Source of the DNA: an uncultured Pseudomonadota bacterium
GTDB lineage: Bacteria; Pseudomonadota; Gammaproteobacteria; Methylococcales; Methylomonadaceae
Length of the DNA stretch: 36,807 bases
Assembly (NCBI GenBank): GCA_903889445.1
Contig: CAISXF010000006.1
Span: forward strand, 1-36,807
Reading direction: 5' to 3'
In this document: positions 24,942-33,849 of the stretch, in pieces
How positions within the stretch are numbered: position 1 is the stretch's first letter
Layout: every line of letters starts with the position of its first letter
The notes under the pieces: model-generated
The model's database searches: none
Seen by the model: only the letters and a program-made list of their open reading frames with translations
Told to the model about the DNA's origin: nothing
Program-made: the position numbers and the translations under genes

Positions 24942-25606
24942 AAACCCGCCAACGTAAAAAACCACTGTTGAATAAAATACAGCGGATAATCCAAAATCAC
25001 ATTCAGCACTTTGGTGTAAAGCATCGCCAACAAAATAATAAAACCAAAACGTTCCAATTTATTAAATTGCCACGCCCAATAACTCGGCAACATACCCGAT
25101 AAAATTCGGCTGCCATCAAGCGGCGGAATCGGCAACATATTCAGCAACATCAACACGAGGTTAATCGAAATTCCCGCCACACCGGTATAAATTAACGGCA
25201 TGGCAATCGTTTCATTTCCCACGCCAATCGTCACACCAACCCGCGCAATCAACGCCCAACCAATCGCCATCAACAAATTCGACACAGGTCCCGCAAGGGC
25301 GACAATTGCCATATTTTGACGCGGCTTTTTAAAATTCCGTGAGTCCACTGGCACCGGTTTTGCCCAACCAAAAATAAAACCCGTTCCAGTCATTAACAGC
25401 AAACTCGGCAAAATCACCGTGCCGAACCAATCGATATGTTTAAACGGGTTCAGCGTCAATCGTCCCAACATCGCGGCGGTATTATCGCCATATTTTTTCG
25501 CCACCCAACCGTGTGCGACTTCATGCACCGTAATCGCAAAAATCACTGGCAGAATCCACACCACAATCCGCTGCATTAACGTTAATTCATTCATCATTGT
25601 TGTCAT
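24938..25606 (-). CDS. Site-2 protease family (M50) membrane metalloprotease
   Basis: This is an intramembrane zinc protease of 222 aa with several membrane segments. The zinc motif HEVAH is at residues 28-32 within a membrane helix. The third ligand region is [14 protein letters not shown] (about residue 165), with the LDG motif. [18 protein letters not shown] is the family's conserved loop. It lacks the PDZ domain of RseP and belongs to the small YdiL/SpoIVFB-like group often found beside yciO and scpB-type genes in gammaproteobacteria. The substrate is unknown. It starts 7 bp after yciO and overlaps pdxJ by 4 bp. Confidence 0.92.
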   Translation of the reverse strand: MTTMMNELTLMQRIVVWILPVIFAITVHEVAHGWVAKKYGDNTAAMLGRLTLNPFKHIDWFGTVILPSLLLMTGTGFIFGWAKPVPVDSRNFKKPRQNMAIVALAGPVSNLLMAIGWALIARVGVTIGVGNETIAMPLIYTGVAGISINLVLMLLNMLPIPPLDGSRILSGMLPSYWAWQFNKLERFGFIILLAMLYTKVLNVILDYPLYFIQQWFFTLAGL

Positions 25607-25613
25607 TTCTCTC

Positions 25614-26234
25614 TCAATCTAATGTCGGCGCAATGCCTTTGCCTTGGCGCACAATCACGCACGAACCCGCCGTGCAATCAATAATCGTGGTCGGTTCATA
25701 ATCAATCACGCCCGCGTCAATAATTAAATCCACCAAATCGTCTAAACGTTCACGAATTTCGTAAGGATTCGATAACGCTGTCGTATCGGGCGGCAAAATT
25801 AACGTCGTGGTGATTAACGGTTCGTCCAATTCTTCGACCAATTTTTGAGCAATCAAATTTTGAGGAATGCACACGCCGATGGTTTTTTTCTTCGGATGTT
25901 GCAACCGACGCGGCACTTCTTTCGTGGCTTCTAAAATGAACGTGAACGCATCTGGCGTGAGAGATTTAATCAAGCGAAACGACTCGTTATTGATTTTGCT
26001 AAAACTAGAAACTTGCGTTAAATCTTTGCAAACCAGGGTGAAATTGTGTTTTTCGTCCAGTTGCCGAATGCGGCGAATTCGCTCCAACGCTGGTTTATCA
26101 TCGAGCTGACACGCCAGCGCGTAAGCCGAATCGGTAGGATAAATAATAATGCCACCGTCACGAAGAATCTCAACGGCACGTTGAATAAAACGGGGTTGCG
26201 GGTTTTCAGGGTGAATTTCAAGATAATGCGCCAT
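25614..26234 (-). CDS. yciO: YciO/Sua5/YrdC-family protein (threonylcarbamoyl-AMP synthase-like)
   Basis: This is a YrdC-fold protein of 206 aa, the same length as E. coli YciO. Visible blocks are GGIIIYPTDSAYALACQLD, IRRIRQLDEKHNFTLVCKDL, SLTPDAFTFILEATKEVPRR, KKTIGVCIPQN and DCTAGSCVIVRQGKG. TsaC makes threonylcarbamoyl-AMP for the t6A tRNA modification; YciO is a close relative with weaker or uncertain activity in that step. The MAHYLEIHPENPQ start favours YciO over TsaC. A candidate -10 box lies about 40 bp upstream. tsaB, another t6A gene, lies at 35633. Confidence 0.92.
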   Translation of the reverse strand: MAHYLEIHPENPQPRFIQRAVEILRDGGIIIYPTDSAYALACQLDDKPALERIRRIRQLDEKHNFTLVCKDLTQVSSFSKINNESFRLIKSLTPDAFTFILEATKEVPRRLQHPKKKTIGVCIPQNLIAQKLVEELDEPLITTTLILPPDTTALSNPYEIRERLDDLVDLIIDAGVIDYEPTTIIDCTAGSCVIVRQGKGIAPTLD

Positions 26235-26272
26235 GATAGTTTTAAAACCTGTTTGAAAAATGAGAATGCCGC

Positions 26273-26278
26273 ATTATA
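26273..26278 (-). promoter_or_regulatory. Candidate -10 box for yciO-M50-pdxJ
   Basis: TATAAT on the minus strand lies 38 bp upstream of the yciO start in the 74-bp gap after pilD. No strong -35 is seen at 17 bp; a TTGAAC is present but only 13 bp away. The position makes it the best promoter candidate for this operon. Confidence 0.4.
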
Positions 26279-26308
26279 GCCTGTTCGCGGCGTTCAAGTG
26301 GAACCGAA

Positions 26309-27172
26309 TCAGCCAAAATACCAGGCATTTAAACCCTTGCCCCACAACAACGCAATCCAACCCGCTGCCGCCAAATACGGACCAAACGGAATTGGCACGT
26401 CGCGTTTTTGTTTATTAAGTGAAATTAACGTCAAGCCAATGACCGCGCCAACGAGTGAGGACAATAAAATAATCAAACCCAGATATTGCCAACCCAACCA
26501 CGCGCCTAACATCGCCAATAATTTGAAATCTCCCTGCCCCATGCCTTCTTTGCCGGTAATCAATTTGAAGCCGTGAAACACCGACCACAACAACAAATAA
26601 CCCGCCGTCGCGCCAATAATGCTGGTTTCGCTGTCGATGAAAACGTGAAATAAACTCAAAATCAAACCAAGCCACACCATCGGCAAAATAATGACATCGG
26701 GCAATAATTGGTGATCTAAATCAATGCCAGTCAGCGCAATTAACACCCACGTCAACACTAATCCCGCCGCCGCTTGTTCGCCAAAACCAAAATGCCACGC
26801 CACCATCATGGACGCAAACGCGGTGAACAATTCAACCGTTGGGTAACGTGCCGAAATCGGATTTTTACAATTCGCACATTTGCCGCGCAACCAGAGATAA
26901 CTCAACACCGGAATGTTTTGTCGCGCCAAAATCGGCGTTTGGCAATGTGAACAGCGTGACGTGGGTAGCGCGAGATTGAACGTTTCCGTGGGCGCGTCCG
27001 GCTCCAATTTCAAATACTCCAAACAATCGTAACGCCATTGCCGTTGCATCATGAGTGGCAAACGATAAATCACCACATTTAAAAAACTGCCGATCAATAA
27101 ACCGACGATCCCCATCAATACGGTGAACGCCATCGGCGTGGTTAATAACGTTAACTCATTAAAAATTTGCAT
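26309..27172 (-). CDS. pilD: Type IV prepilin peptidase/N-methylase
   Basis: PilD cuts the prepilin leader and methylates the new N-terminus at the inner membrane. The 287-aa protein has the cytoplasmic zinc-binding loop with two CxxC pairs (CSHC at about 74-77, CANC at about 99-102), the catalytic region GIDLDHQLLPD (about 149-159) and the second aspartate in GMGQGDFKLL (Asp about 215). Eight or so hydrophobic stretches follow. ATG at 27172 shares bases with the pilC stop (TGATG), so translation is coupled. It acts on PilA at 4953 and on minor pilins elsewhere. Confidence 0.95.
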   Translation of the reverse strand: MQIFNELTLLTTPMAFTVLMGIVGLLIGSFLNVVIYRLPLMMQRQWRYDCLEYLKLEPDAPTETFNLALPTSRCSHCQTPILARQNIPVLSYLWLRGKCANCKNPISARYPTVELFTAFASMMVAWHFGFGEQAAAGLVLTWVLIALTGIDLDHQLLPDVIILPMVWLGLILSLFHVFIDSETSIIGATAGYLLLWSVFHGFKLITGKEGMGQGDFKLLAMLGAWLGWQYLGLIILLSSLVGAVIGLTLISLNKQKRDVPIPFGPYLAAAGWIALLWGKGLNAWYFG

Positions 27173-28410
27173 CAATGTATCACCGAGCCAAGTTTGAAAA
27201 TGGGTAAATACATTGCCACAATTAACCCGCCTACTAAAACACCTAAAATCATCATAATCATGGGTTCCATTAAAGCACTTAAATTATCGACTAAATTATC
27301 GACTTCTTCTTCGTAAAAATCGGCAACTTTAGACAGCATCGCATCTAACGCCCCGGTTTCTTCGCCAATTTGAATCATTTGTTGCACCATGTGTGGAAAT
27401 AATCCCGAGGCTGCAATCGCAAAATGTAATCGTTCGCCCATTGCCACTTCTTCGCGTACTTGCCGCACGGCGGCTGCATAAATTCGATTGCCACACGTTC
27501 CGGCACACGATTCTAATGCTTCCACTAACGGAACGCCCGCTGCTGACATCGTGGCTAAGGTTCGTGAAAATCGGGCAATCGCCGATTTATTGATGATGGT
27601 GCCGACAACGGACACTTTTAACAGCATTTTATCAACCAAATAATTGAAGCGTTCCGAGGTTTTTTGGAAAAATTTAAAGATATAAAATGCTACGAATAAA
27701 CCCCCGACAAAAAACAACCAATACGTTTGCATCCATTTTGACATCCCAATCACCATTTTGGTGAATTCGGGTAAATCTGCGCCAAAACTTTTAAACAAAT
27801 CTTCAAACACCGGCACCACAAAAACCAATAAAATCGTCGTGACAATCAACGCAATTGCCATCACCGAAACCGGATACGTCATGGCTTTTTTGACTTTCTT
27901 TTTCATGGATTCGCTTTTTTCTTTGTATGTCGCAATTTTGTCTAATAATGTTTCTAACACCCCCGCATGTTCACCGGCGGCGATGAGATTACAAAATAAA
28001 TCATCGAACTGTGCGGGATGTTTTCGCAATGCTTGAGTCAAACTGTCGCCATTTTCCACGTCGGTTTTAATCGTTAACAGCAAATCGCGCATACTGGCAT
28101 TTTCATGTCCATGCCCGACAATATCTAAACCTTGCACAACCGGAACGCCGGCATTGAGCATCGTCGCGAATTGCCGCGCAAAAATGGAAATATCGGCGGA
28201 CGTAATTTTAGTAACTCTTTTGCTAAAAAGTGGCGGCGGTTTTTTCTTTAAGCGCGTAATGATAATGCGCCGCCGATGCAACTCCGTCCGTGCCGCTTTT
28301 TCATCTATCGCCACCAGTTCGCCCAGCACTTTATGTCGATGCTTATCTTTACCCGCCCAAACAAATTCGATTTCTTTGGCAACGATTCTTTGTTTTTCTA
28401 AATCCGCCAT
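27172..28410 (-). CDS. pilC: Type IV pilus inner-membrane platform protein
   Basis: PilC is the membrane platform of the pilus assembly machine. The 412-aa protein has two GspF domains. The first is about residues 75-195 (ISIFARQFATMLNAGVPVVQ...LRKHPAQFDDLFCNLIAAGE) and the second about 280-400 (RFSRTLATMSAAGVPLVEAL ... FPHMVQQMIQIGEETGALD). Membrane segments lie near 175-200, 225-245 and at the C-terminus (MILGVLVGGLIVAMYLPIF). The N-terminal 60 residues carry the usual KDKHRHKVLGELVAIDEKAA segment. It lies between pilB (13 bp gap) and pilD (overlap). Confidence 0.96.
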   Translation of the reverse strand: MADLEKQRIVAKEIEFVWAGKDKHRHKVLGELVAIDEKAARTELHRRRIIITRLKKKPPPLFSKRVTKITSADISIFARQFATMLNAGVPVVQGLDIVGHGHENASMRDLLLTIKTDVENGDSLTQALRKHPAQFDDLFCNLIAAGEHAGVLETLLDKIATYKEKSESMKKKVKKAMTYPVSVMAIALIVTTILLVFVVPVFEDLFKSFGADLPEFTKMVIGMSKWMQTYWLFFVGGLFVAFYIFKFFQKTSERFNYLVDKMLLKVSVVGTIINKSAIARFSRTLATMSAAGVPLVEALESCAGTCGNRIYAAAVRQVREEVAMGERLHFAIAASGLFPHMVQQMIQIGEETGALDAMLSKVADFYEEEVDNLVDNLSALMEPMIMMILGVLVGGLIVAMYLPIFKLGSVIH

Positions 28411-28423
28411 AATTGACTCTTAC

Positions 28424-30133
28424 TTAATTTTCGATAGTGATGCGATCAATTTCTTCCAAACTGGTCATGCCTAAACGTACTTTATTTAATCCCGAAGCGC
28501 GTAAATCGTTAATACCTTCCGCCGCCGCTTGTTCAGAAAGTTGCATCGCATTGCCCCCTTGTAAAATTAACGACCGCATTTTTTCACTCAACGTCATCAC
28601 TTGATAAATCGCGACACGTCCTTTAAAACCGTGTGTACACAAATCACAACCGACGGCTTTAAAGAGTTTAAGCGTGCCAAGTTCGTCGGCTTTAAAACCG
28701 GATTTCAATAAAAAATCGTCCGGATAGTAAGTGAGTGTTTTACACGCTTCACATAAACGCCGCGTCAAACGTTGCGCCACAATTAAATTGATGGCTGAAA
28801 CGATATTAAACGCCGGAATCCCCATTTGCATTAAGCGGTTAAGGGTTTGTGGCGCGTCATTCGTGTGCAACGTGGACAACACCAAATGCCCGGTTTGAGC
28901 GGCTTTAATCGCAATTTCAGCGGTTTCAAGGTCGCGAATCTCACCGACCATAATCACGTCAGGATCTTGCCGTAAAAAAGAACGTAACGCGCTGGCAAAG
29001 GTCAGCCCCGCTTTCGGATGAACGTTGACTTGGTTAATGCCTTCAACGGTAATTTCGACCGGATCTTCAGCAGTGGAAATGTTTCGTTCGGGCGTATTAA
29101 GAATGTTCAAACCGGTGTATAACGATACCGTTTTACCACTTCCCGTCGGCCCTGTGACCAGCACCATTCCATACGGTTTGTGAATAGCATCTAAAAATAA
29201 TTTCTGCTGGTCGAGTTCAAAACCCAATTTTTCAATGCCCAATTGTGCGCTAGCTGGATCTAAAATCCGTAAAACCACTTTTTCGCCGAATAGTGTCGGA
29301 CACGTATTCACCCGAAAATCAATGGCGCGACTTTTGGATAAAATCATCTTGATACGTCCATCTTGCGGCACTCGCCGTTCCGCAATATCCATGCGTGACA
29401 TGACTTTAATTCGTGAAACAATCCGGTTTGCAATACTGATAGGAGGCGCAGCCACTTGATATAACATGCCATCTGCACGATAACGAATGCGAAAGATTTT
29501 TTCATACGGTTCAAGATGAATATCTGACGCGCCTGTTTTGATGGCATCCAACAAAATTTTATTCACAAAACGGACAATCGGCGCATCATACAAGTCACTG
29601 GTCGGACCGATGTCTGTTGCATCGATTTGACCTCCCATATTTAGATTATCCAAATCCGAATCGAGCAGGTCGCTCATCACCAAATTAGCGATTTCTAATA
29701 ACTTTTCAATCGCATTGACTAATTTAGGCTCTTCCACACAAATGGGTTCAGGATTAAGGTGGCTATGGAATTTTATTTCGTCAAAACCTTGAAAACTGAG
29801 TGGGTCGGAAATTGCCACAAATAGCGTCATACCGCGAACGTGCAAAGGTATAATATGATGTTTTTTCATCAATGCGCTACTGACTAAATCACGCGGCACA
29901 TGTCTCAAATCAATGGCATCTAAATCAAAAAACGGGACACCAAACTCCATCGAAATTTTAGACGCGATAAGAGTCGAATTGACAATGTTATTCGTGACCA
30001 AATAGTTAATCAGAGAAACCTCTTCTTTTTGAGCCGCTTGATAATACTTTTGGGCATCCGTGACAGTTAAAAATTTTTCTTTGATTAGGTCATTGATGAG
30101 GTTGTTAAACTGTAAATCTTTAGGGGCGACCAT
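28424..30133 (-). CDS. pilB: Type IV pilus assembly ATPase
   Basis: PilB is the hexameric ATPase that drives pilus extension. The 569-aa protein has an N-terminal MshEN/N1 domain (about 1-150), a Walker A GPTGSGKT at about 328-335, an Asp box near 355, Walker B region DPDVIMVGEIRD at about 390-401, a His box (GHLVLSTLHTND), and a C-terminal zinc site with CEAC and GCDLC. ATG at 30133 is chosen because the known N-terminus (VAPKDLQFNNLINDLIKE) begins there; the frame stays open 26 codons further into the shared upstream region. It is the first gene of pilBCD and divergent from pqiA. Confidence 0.96.
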   Translation of the reverse strand: MVAPKDLQFNNLINDLIKEKFLTVTDAQKYYQAAQKEEVSLINYLVTNNIVNSTLIASKISMEFGVPFFDLDAIDLRHVPRDLVSSALMKKHHIIPLHVRGMTLFVAISDPLSFQGFDEIKFHSHLNPEPICVEEPKLVNAIEKLLEIANLVMSDLLDSDLDNLNMGGQIDATDIGPTSDLYDAPIVRFVNKILLDAIKTGASDIHLEPYEKIFRIRYRADGMLYQVAAPPISIANRIVSRIKVMSRMDIAERRVPQDGRIKMILSKSRAIDFRVNTCPTLFGEKVVLRILDPASAQLGIEKLGFELDQQKLFLDAIHKPYGMVLVTGPTGSGKTVSLYTGLNILNTPERNISTAEDPVEITVEGINQVNVHPKAGLTFASALRSFLRQDPDVIMVGEIRDLETAEIAIKAAQTGHLVLSTLHTNDAPQTLNRLMQMGIPAFNIVSAINLIVAQRLTRRLCEACKTLTYYPDDFLLKSGFKADELGTLKLFKAVGCDLCTHGFKGRVAIYQVMTLSEKMRSLILQGGNAMQLSEQAAAEGINDLRASGLNKVRLGMTSLEEIDRITIEN

Positions 30134-30228
30134 ACTGACATTCTCAGGAAATGGAATAACATAAAATAATGCAAAAATTCTACCATCAATTGCACGACGA
30201 TATTCTGTCATGCGTTAAAATTACCGCT

Positions 30229-30852
30229 ATGAAAATTTCAAATTATCTTGCCTGTCCCGAATGTGACTTGCTTTTGCAGCGCGTTTTTCCGGCTGTGAAC
30301 GAAAAAGCGCATTGTCCACGCTGTCATTATTTACTGCATCGACCTCGTATTCAAAGCATTACGCGAACGTTTGCGTTGTCATTGGCGGGCTTATTTTTGC
30401 TGTTGCCAGCGAATTTATTGCCGATTGTCAGCATTAAAATTTTAGAAAATACCCACGATGGCACGCTGTTGAGTGGTTCGGTGACGTTGTTCAACGAAGG
30501 CATGTGGGCGGTGGCGGTGGTCGTTTTTTTAGCCAGTATTTTCTTTCCGATGTTGAGTATTATTTTGTCGTTATTGATTAGCGGACATTTATATTTTCAT
30601 CGTCCGAATCGATATTTGAGCGTGTGGTTACGCACGCTGCAACACATTGACGAATGGGCGATGCTGGAAGTGTATTTGTTGGGAATTATCGTCGCCTGCG
30701 TGAAACTCGCGTCGATGGCAGAATTGAAATTTGGCTTAGGTTTGACGGCGTTTGTGTTGCTTTTATGGGTGGCGTTAATGTTGGCGAGTAATTTTGACAG
30801 CGTGTTATTTTGGCAACGCATTGAACAGTTGAACGTACATGAAAAAAAATAA
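30229..30852 (+). CDS. pqiA: PqiA-like membrane protein, first half
   Basis: This 207-aa membrane protein corresponds to the N-terminal half of E. coli PqiA. A rubredoxin-like zinc ribbon (CPECDLLL ... CPRCHYLL, residues about 9-33) is followed by four hydrophobic segments: about 47-65 (LAGLFLLLPANLLPIVSI), 90-115, 140-165 and 175-195. PqiA works with PqiB and PqiC in moving lipids across the envelope. The E. coli protein joins two such units of about 210 aa in one chain; here each is a separate gene. ATG at 30229 places the zinc ribbon at the normal distance. The stop overlaps the next gene by 14 bp. Confidence 0.9.
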   Translation: MKISNYLACPECDLLLQRVFPAVNEKAHCPRCHYLLHRPRIQSITRTFALSLAGLFLLLPANLLPIVSIKILENTHDGTLLSGSVTLFNEGMWAVAVVVFLASIFFPMLSIILSLLISGHLYFHRPNRYLSVWLRTLQHIDEWAMLEVYLLGIIVACVKLASMAELKFGLGLTAFVLLLWVALMLASNFDSVLFWQRIEQLNVHEKK

Positions 30853-31456
30853 TACCGCTCTCGCGCAAGGTTTAATGCGCTGTCACGAGTGTGGAAAATT
30901 AGCGCAAATACGTTCCACCGCGCCTCCCATCTGTACGCGCTGCGGCAGTCATTTACACGCGCGATTGCCACACAGTTTTCAACGCACGTTAGCGTTATTA
31001 TTGAGCGGTTTCGCACTGTATATTCCCGCGAATTTATTCCCGATTATGACGGTGACAAAGTTAGGCGTGGGCGAACCACACACCATTTTAGGCGGCATTG
31101 TGGCGTTGATTCATAGCGATATGTTGCCGATTGCGATGTTGGTTTTGGTGGCGAGTATTTTAGTGCCATTGTTAAAGTTGCTCGGTTTGAGTTTGTTATT
31201 GTTGTGCGTACATTTTCGGTGGCAAGTGAACGCTAAATTGTGGACGCGGCTGTATCGAATTATTGCGTTTGTCGGGCGGTGGTCCATGTTGGATATTTTT
31301 ATGATTTCGATTTTAGTTTCACTGGTAAATTTAGGCGGCGTGGCGCAAGTTATCGCGGGTTCAGCGGCAACGGCGTTTGCGGCGGTGGTGGTTTTAACAA
31401 TGTTTGCGGCAAAAAGTTTTGATCCGCGTTTGATTTGGGATGTGCAAAATGACTGA
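30839..31456 (+). CDS. pqiA: PqiA-like membrane protein, second half
   Basis: This 205-aa protein corresponds to the C-terminal half of PqiA. The zinc ribbon is CHECGKLAQ ... CTRCGSHL (residues about 15-38). It is followed by membrane segments, with the family block ALYIPANLFPIMTVTKLG at about 59-76 that is parallel to PANLLPIVSIK in the first half. FVGRWSMLDIFMISILVSLV near 145 is the conserved end. It overlaps the first half by 14 bp and pqiB by 8 bp, so all are translationally coupled. The pair together would supply one PqiA equivalent. Confidence 0.9.
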   Translation: MKKNNTALAQGLMRCHECGKLAQIRSTAPPICTRCGSHLHARLPHSFQRTLALLLSGFALYIPANLFPIMTVTKLGVGEPHTILGGIVALIHSDMLPIAMLVLVASILVPLLKLLGLSLLLLCVHFRWQVNAKLWTRLYRIIAFVGRWSMLDIFMISILVSLVNLGGVAQVIAGSAATAFAAVVVLTMFAAKSFDPRLIWDVQND

Positions 31457-33062
31457 TTTAAACGAAAACTACGAAGCAGACGAAGTCGTTTTAAACAAAA
31501 AGTCTGAATGGTCGTTGATTTGGTTTTTGCCCGTGATTGCCGTGTTAGTCAGCGGCTGGTTAATTTACAAATCCTTTGCAGAAAAAGGCGAAGTCATCAC
31601 GATTAGTTTTCCGACCGCCGAAGGTTTGGACGTAGACAAAACCAAAATCAAATATCTTGACGTAGAAATTGGCAAAGTGACCGCGATTAACATCAATGAC
31701 GATTTAAAAACTATCGCCGTCACCGCGCAAATGAACGCGAGTTCGAGCAAGTATTTAAAAACCAACACGCTGTTTTGGGTCGTGCGTCCACAAGTTGGTT
31801 TGGGTGGAATTTCAGGTTTAGGCACGTTGCTTTCAGGCGCGTACATTGAAATAAAACCCAGTTCGGGCGAGCATCAACACGATTTTGTGGGTTTAACGAA
31901 TCCGCCGCCGTTGAAAGCGAATGCCGAAGGAAAAGAGTTTATTTTAGAAACCAATAATCTCGGCTCAATGCGAACTGGCACGCCGATTAACTTTCACGGC
32001 ATCGCGGTCGGGCAAGTGTTGACGCATGAACTTTCAGCGGCGGCGGACGCGATTCGGCTCACTATTTTTATCAACAAACCTTACGATCAATTTATTCGTA
32101 AAAATACCCGTTTTTGGATTGATAGCGGCGTGGATTTGTCGGCGGGCGCGGACGGTTTCAAGGTTCGCACCGGTTCGCTGATTTCACTGTTGAGCGGCGG
32201 CATTGCGTTTCGTGCCTCGGCAGAAGATGGAATCGAGGCGATTCAACCCGAAAATACACTGTATCCGCTTTACGATACTTACGATCAATCGACTGAAATT
32301 ACTTATCGCGACACGTTGCATTATGTGATGTATTTTAACGGTTCGGTGCGGGGTTTGACGGAAGGTGCGCCGGTACAATTGCGCGGTTATCCGGTCGGAA
32401 AAGTGTTAAATGTAAGTTTGGAATTGGACGAAAAAACGGCAGATATTCGCATTCCCGTGATTGTGGAATTGCAGCCAGAACGCATTAAAGAAGTGAATCC
32501 AAACGTGAAAATCTTGCCACAAGAAATGGTCAAACAGTTGATTGATAAAGGCTTACGCGCTCAATTACAAACGGGCAGTTTGTTGACGGGGCAATTATTG
32601 GTGGATTTGGATTTTCACCCGAAAAGCAAAATCATTGAAAATCCTAAACACGGTTTATACGCAGAATTTCCCACCACGGCGAGTTCGCTCGACCAATTTA
32701 CCCATTCGGCGAATATCATTATGGATAAAATTGCGAAGTTGCCGCTTGAAAATTTGACCGACGAAATCAATAAAACGCTGCAAGGTTTGCAAGGCACGAC
32801 GACGGCGGCAACTTCAACGTTGAACAGCGTCAAAGGCACGATGGGAACGGTCGATAAAACGCTAAATTCGGCGGATAAAACGCTGAATACCGCGCAAAAA
32901 GCCTTGAGTAATTTTGAAGCCGGCGCAACGACGCATTATCAACTTGAACAATTGTTGCAAGAATTGACGCAAGCGGCAGGTTCTGTAAAACAATTGACGG
33001 ATTATTTAGCGCAACATCCTGAATCCGTGGTGCGTGGCAAAAGTGAAGAAGGTGCAAAATGA
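31449..33062 (+). CDS. pqiB: PqiB-like MCE protein (periplasm-spanning lipid-transfer channel)
   Basis: PqiB forms a hexameric tube of MCE domains that bridges the periplasm. The 537-aa protein has one N-terminal membrane anchor (about residues 22-40, WSLIWFLPVIAVLVSGWLIY). Three MCE domains follow, starting near 44 (GEVITISFPTAEGLDVDKTK), 160 (LGSMRTGTPINFHGIAVGQV) and 285 (YVMYFNGSVRGLTEGAPVQL). The C-terminal helical needle (about 430-520) has repeats of TLNSADKTLNTAQKAL. GGGA lies 8 nt before the ATG. The downstream pqiC overlaps by 4 bp. Confidence 0.94.
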   Translation: MTDLNENYEADEVVLNKKSEWSLIWFLPVIAVLVSGWLIYKSFAEKGEVITISFPTAEGLDVDKTKIKYLDVEIGKVTAININDDLKTIAVTAQMNASSSKYLKTNTLFWVVRPQVGLGGISGLGTLLSGAYIEIKPSSGEHQHDFVGLTNPPPLKANAEGKEFILETNNLGSMRTGTPINFHGIAVGQVLTHELSAAADAIRLTIFINKPYDQFIRKNTRFWIDSGVDLSAGADGFKVRTGSLISLLSGGIAFRASAEDGIEAIQPENTLYPLYDTYDQSTEITYRDTLHYVMYFNGSVRGLTEGAPVQLRGYPVGKVLNVSLELDEKTADIRIPVIVELQPERIKEVNPNVKILPQEMVKQLIDKGLRAQLQTGSLLTGQLLVDLDFHPKSKIIENPKHGLYAEFPTTASSLDQFTHSANIIMDKIAKLPLENLTDEINKTLQGLQGTTTAATSTLNSVKGTMGTVDKTLNSADKTLNTAQKALSNFEAGATTHYQLEQLLQELTQAAGSVKQLTDYLAQHPESVVRGKSEEGAK

Positions 33063-33643
33063 AAAAATTAGTTTTAGTCGGTTTGTTGATGTTGCAAGGT
33101 TGCGCGACGGTTGTGCCGACGCAGTTTTATAGTTTGGAATCAAAGCAAAGCCCCCCAACCCCCCTTCAAAAAGGGGGGCTTTTTGCCGACAAAAAACCGC
33201 TGATTGGTGTGGCGCAAATCAGTTTGCCCAGCGCGTTGGAACGCAAACAAATCGTCACGCGCGACCCGAATGGCGCGTTGAATTTGGAGGAACAACATCA
33301 ATGGGCGGCGTTGCTCAAACAAAATATGACCGAAGTGTTAGCGAAGAATTTGGCGACGCAACAACCCGCGTTTTGGTTTAAAGCCTATCCGTGGAGTTTG
33401 CTCGGAATGGTCGATTATCGGTTGGTGATTGACGTGACGCAGTTGGATATTGTGCTGGGAAACGCGATTCATTTTTCGGTCGATTGGACAATTTTAAATG
33501 AAAAAACACACGCCGTTTTGCAACACGGCACGATTGATTTAAGTCAGCCGTTAGCCGATGAACATTACGCCACAGCCGTAACAGGTTTGAATCAGTTGTT
33601 GGCGCAATTGAGTGTTAAACTAAACGCAGAATTTTCTTTTTAA
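33059..33643 (+). CDS. pqiC: PqiC-like outer-membrane lipoprotein with in-frame palindromic insertion
   Basis: PqiC is the lipoprotein end of the Pqi lipid-transport path (DUF330/ABC auxiliary family). The lipobox LQGC gives lipid attachment at Cys15 after a short signal (MKKLVLVGLLMLQG). The mature part begins with PTQFYSLES, the family's conserved Y-L block. Residues about 28-43 (KQSPPTPLQKGGLFAD) are foreign and encoded by a palindromic repeat also present in waaF. The family then resumes with LIGVAQISLPSALERKQIVTR. The insertion is in the linker just after the first strand, so the protein may still function. Length 194 aa is near normal (about 185). Confidence 0.92.
   Translation: MKKLVLVGLLMLQGCATVVPTQFYSLESKQSPPTPLQKGGLFADKKPLIGVAQISLPSALERKQIVTRDPNGALNLEEQHQWAALLKQNMTEVLAKNLATQQPAFWFKAYPWSLLGMVDYRLVIDVTQLDIVLGNAIHFSVDWTILNEKTHAVLQHGTIDLSQPLADEHYATAVTGLNQLLAQLSVKLNAEFSF
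33142..33188. repeat. Palindromic repeat inserted in frame within pqiC
   Basis: AAAGCAAAGCCCCCC pairs with GGGGGGCTTTTTGC, with CCCCCCTT/AAGGGGGG nested inside. The left half matches the outer half of the waaF element (AAAGCAAATCCCCC AACCCCCTTCAAAAAGGGGG) and both read as PLQKGG in the protein. It is about 47 bp, shorter than the waaF copy, which carries a second hairpin. Confidence 0.87.
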
Positions 33644-33657
33644 ACACCCACAAATTT

Positions 33658-33849
33658 ATGACCGAAAAAATGAAAGGATTTAGCCTTGATGCAGAGGAAC
33701 AAGAATTACTCGAAGCCTTTGACGCAAGTGAATTTCAATCCGTTATGACACCAGAGCGAAAACACTTTATTGAAGCCGTTGCAAAACAATCTTTTCAACA
33801 AAGTAAGCGCGTGAATATCAAATCAGGAACACTTTATGAAGTCAGATGA
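33658..33849 (+). CDS. CopG/BrnA-like antitoxin, shortened, without toxin partner
   Basis: This 63-aa protein starts with FSLDAEEQELLEAFDASEFQ, then MTPERKHFIEAVAKQSFQQS and KRVNIK. The pattern LxxEExELLxAFExGE...RVNI is that of small ribbon-helix-helix antitoxins. In those proteins RVNIR is followed by a longer RHH segment of 25-30 residues; here the frame ends in SGTLYEVR. It is therefore likely a truncated antitoxin. No toxin gene lies next to it. The ribosome site before the ATG is poor. It ends overlapping the start of the DUF1566 remnant. Confidence 0.55.
   Translation: MTEKMKGFSLDAEEQELLEAFDASEFQSVMTPERKHFIEAVAKQSFQQSKRVNIKSGTLYEVR

Noticed and set aside
30134-30211. Extra 26 codons at the pilB N-terminus
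   Set aside because: They lie in the divergent promoter region shared with pqiA and have no family match.
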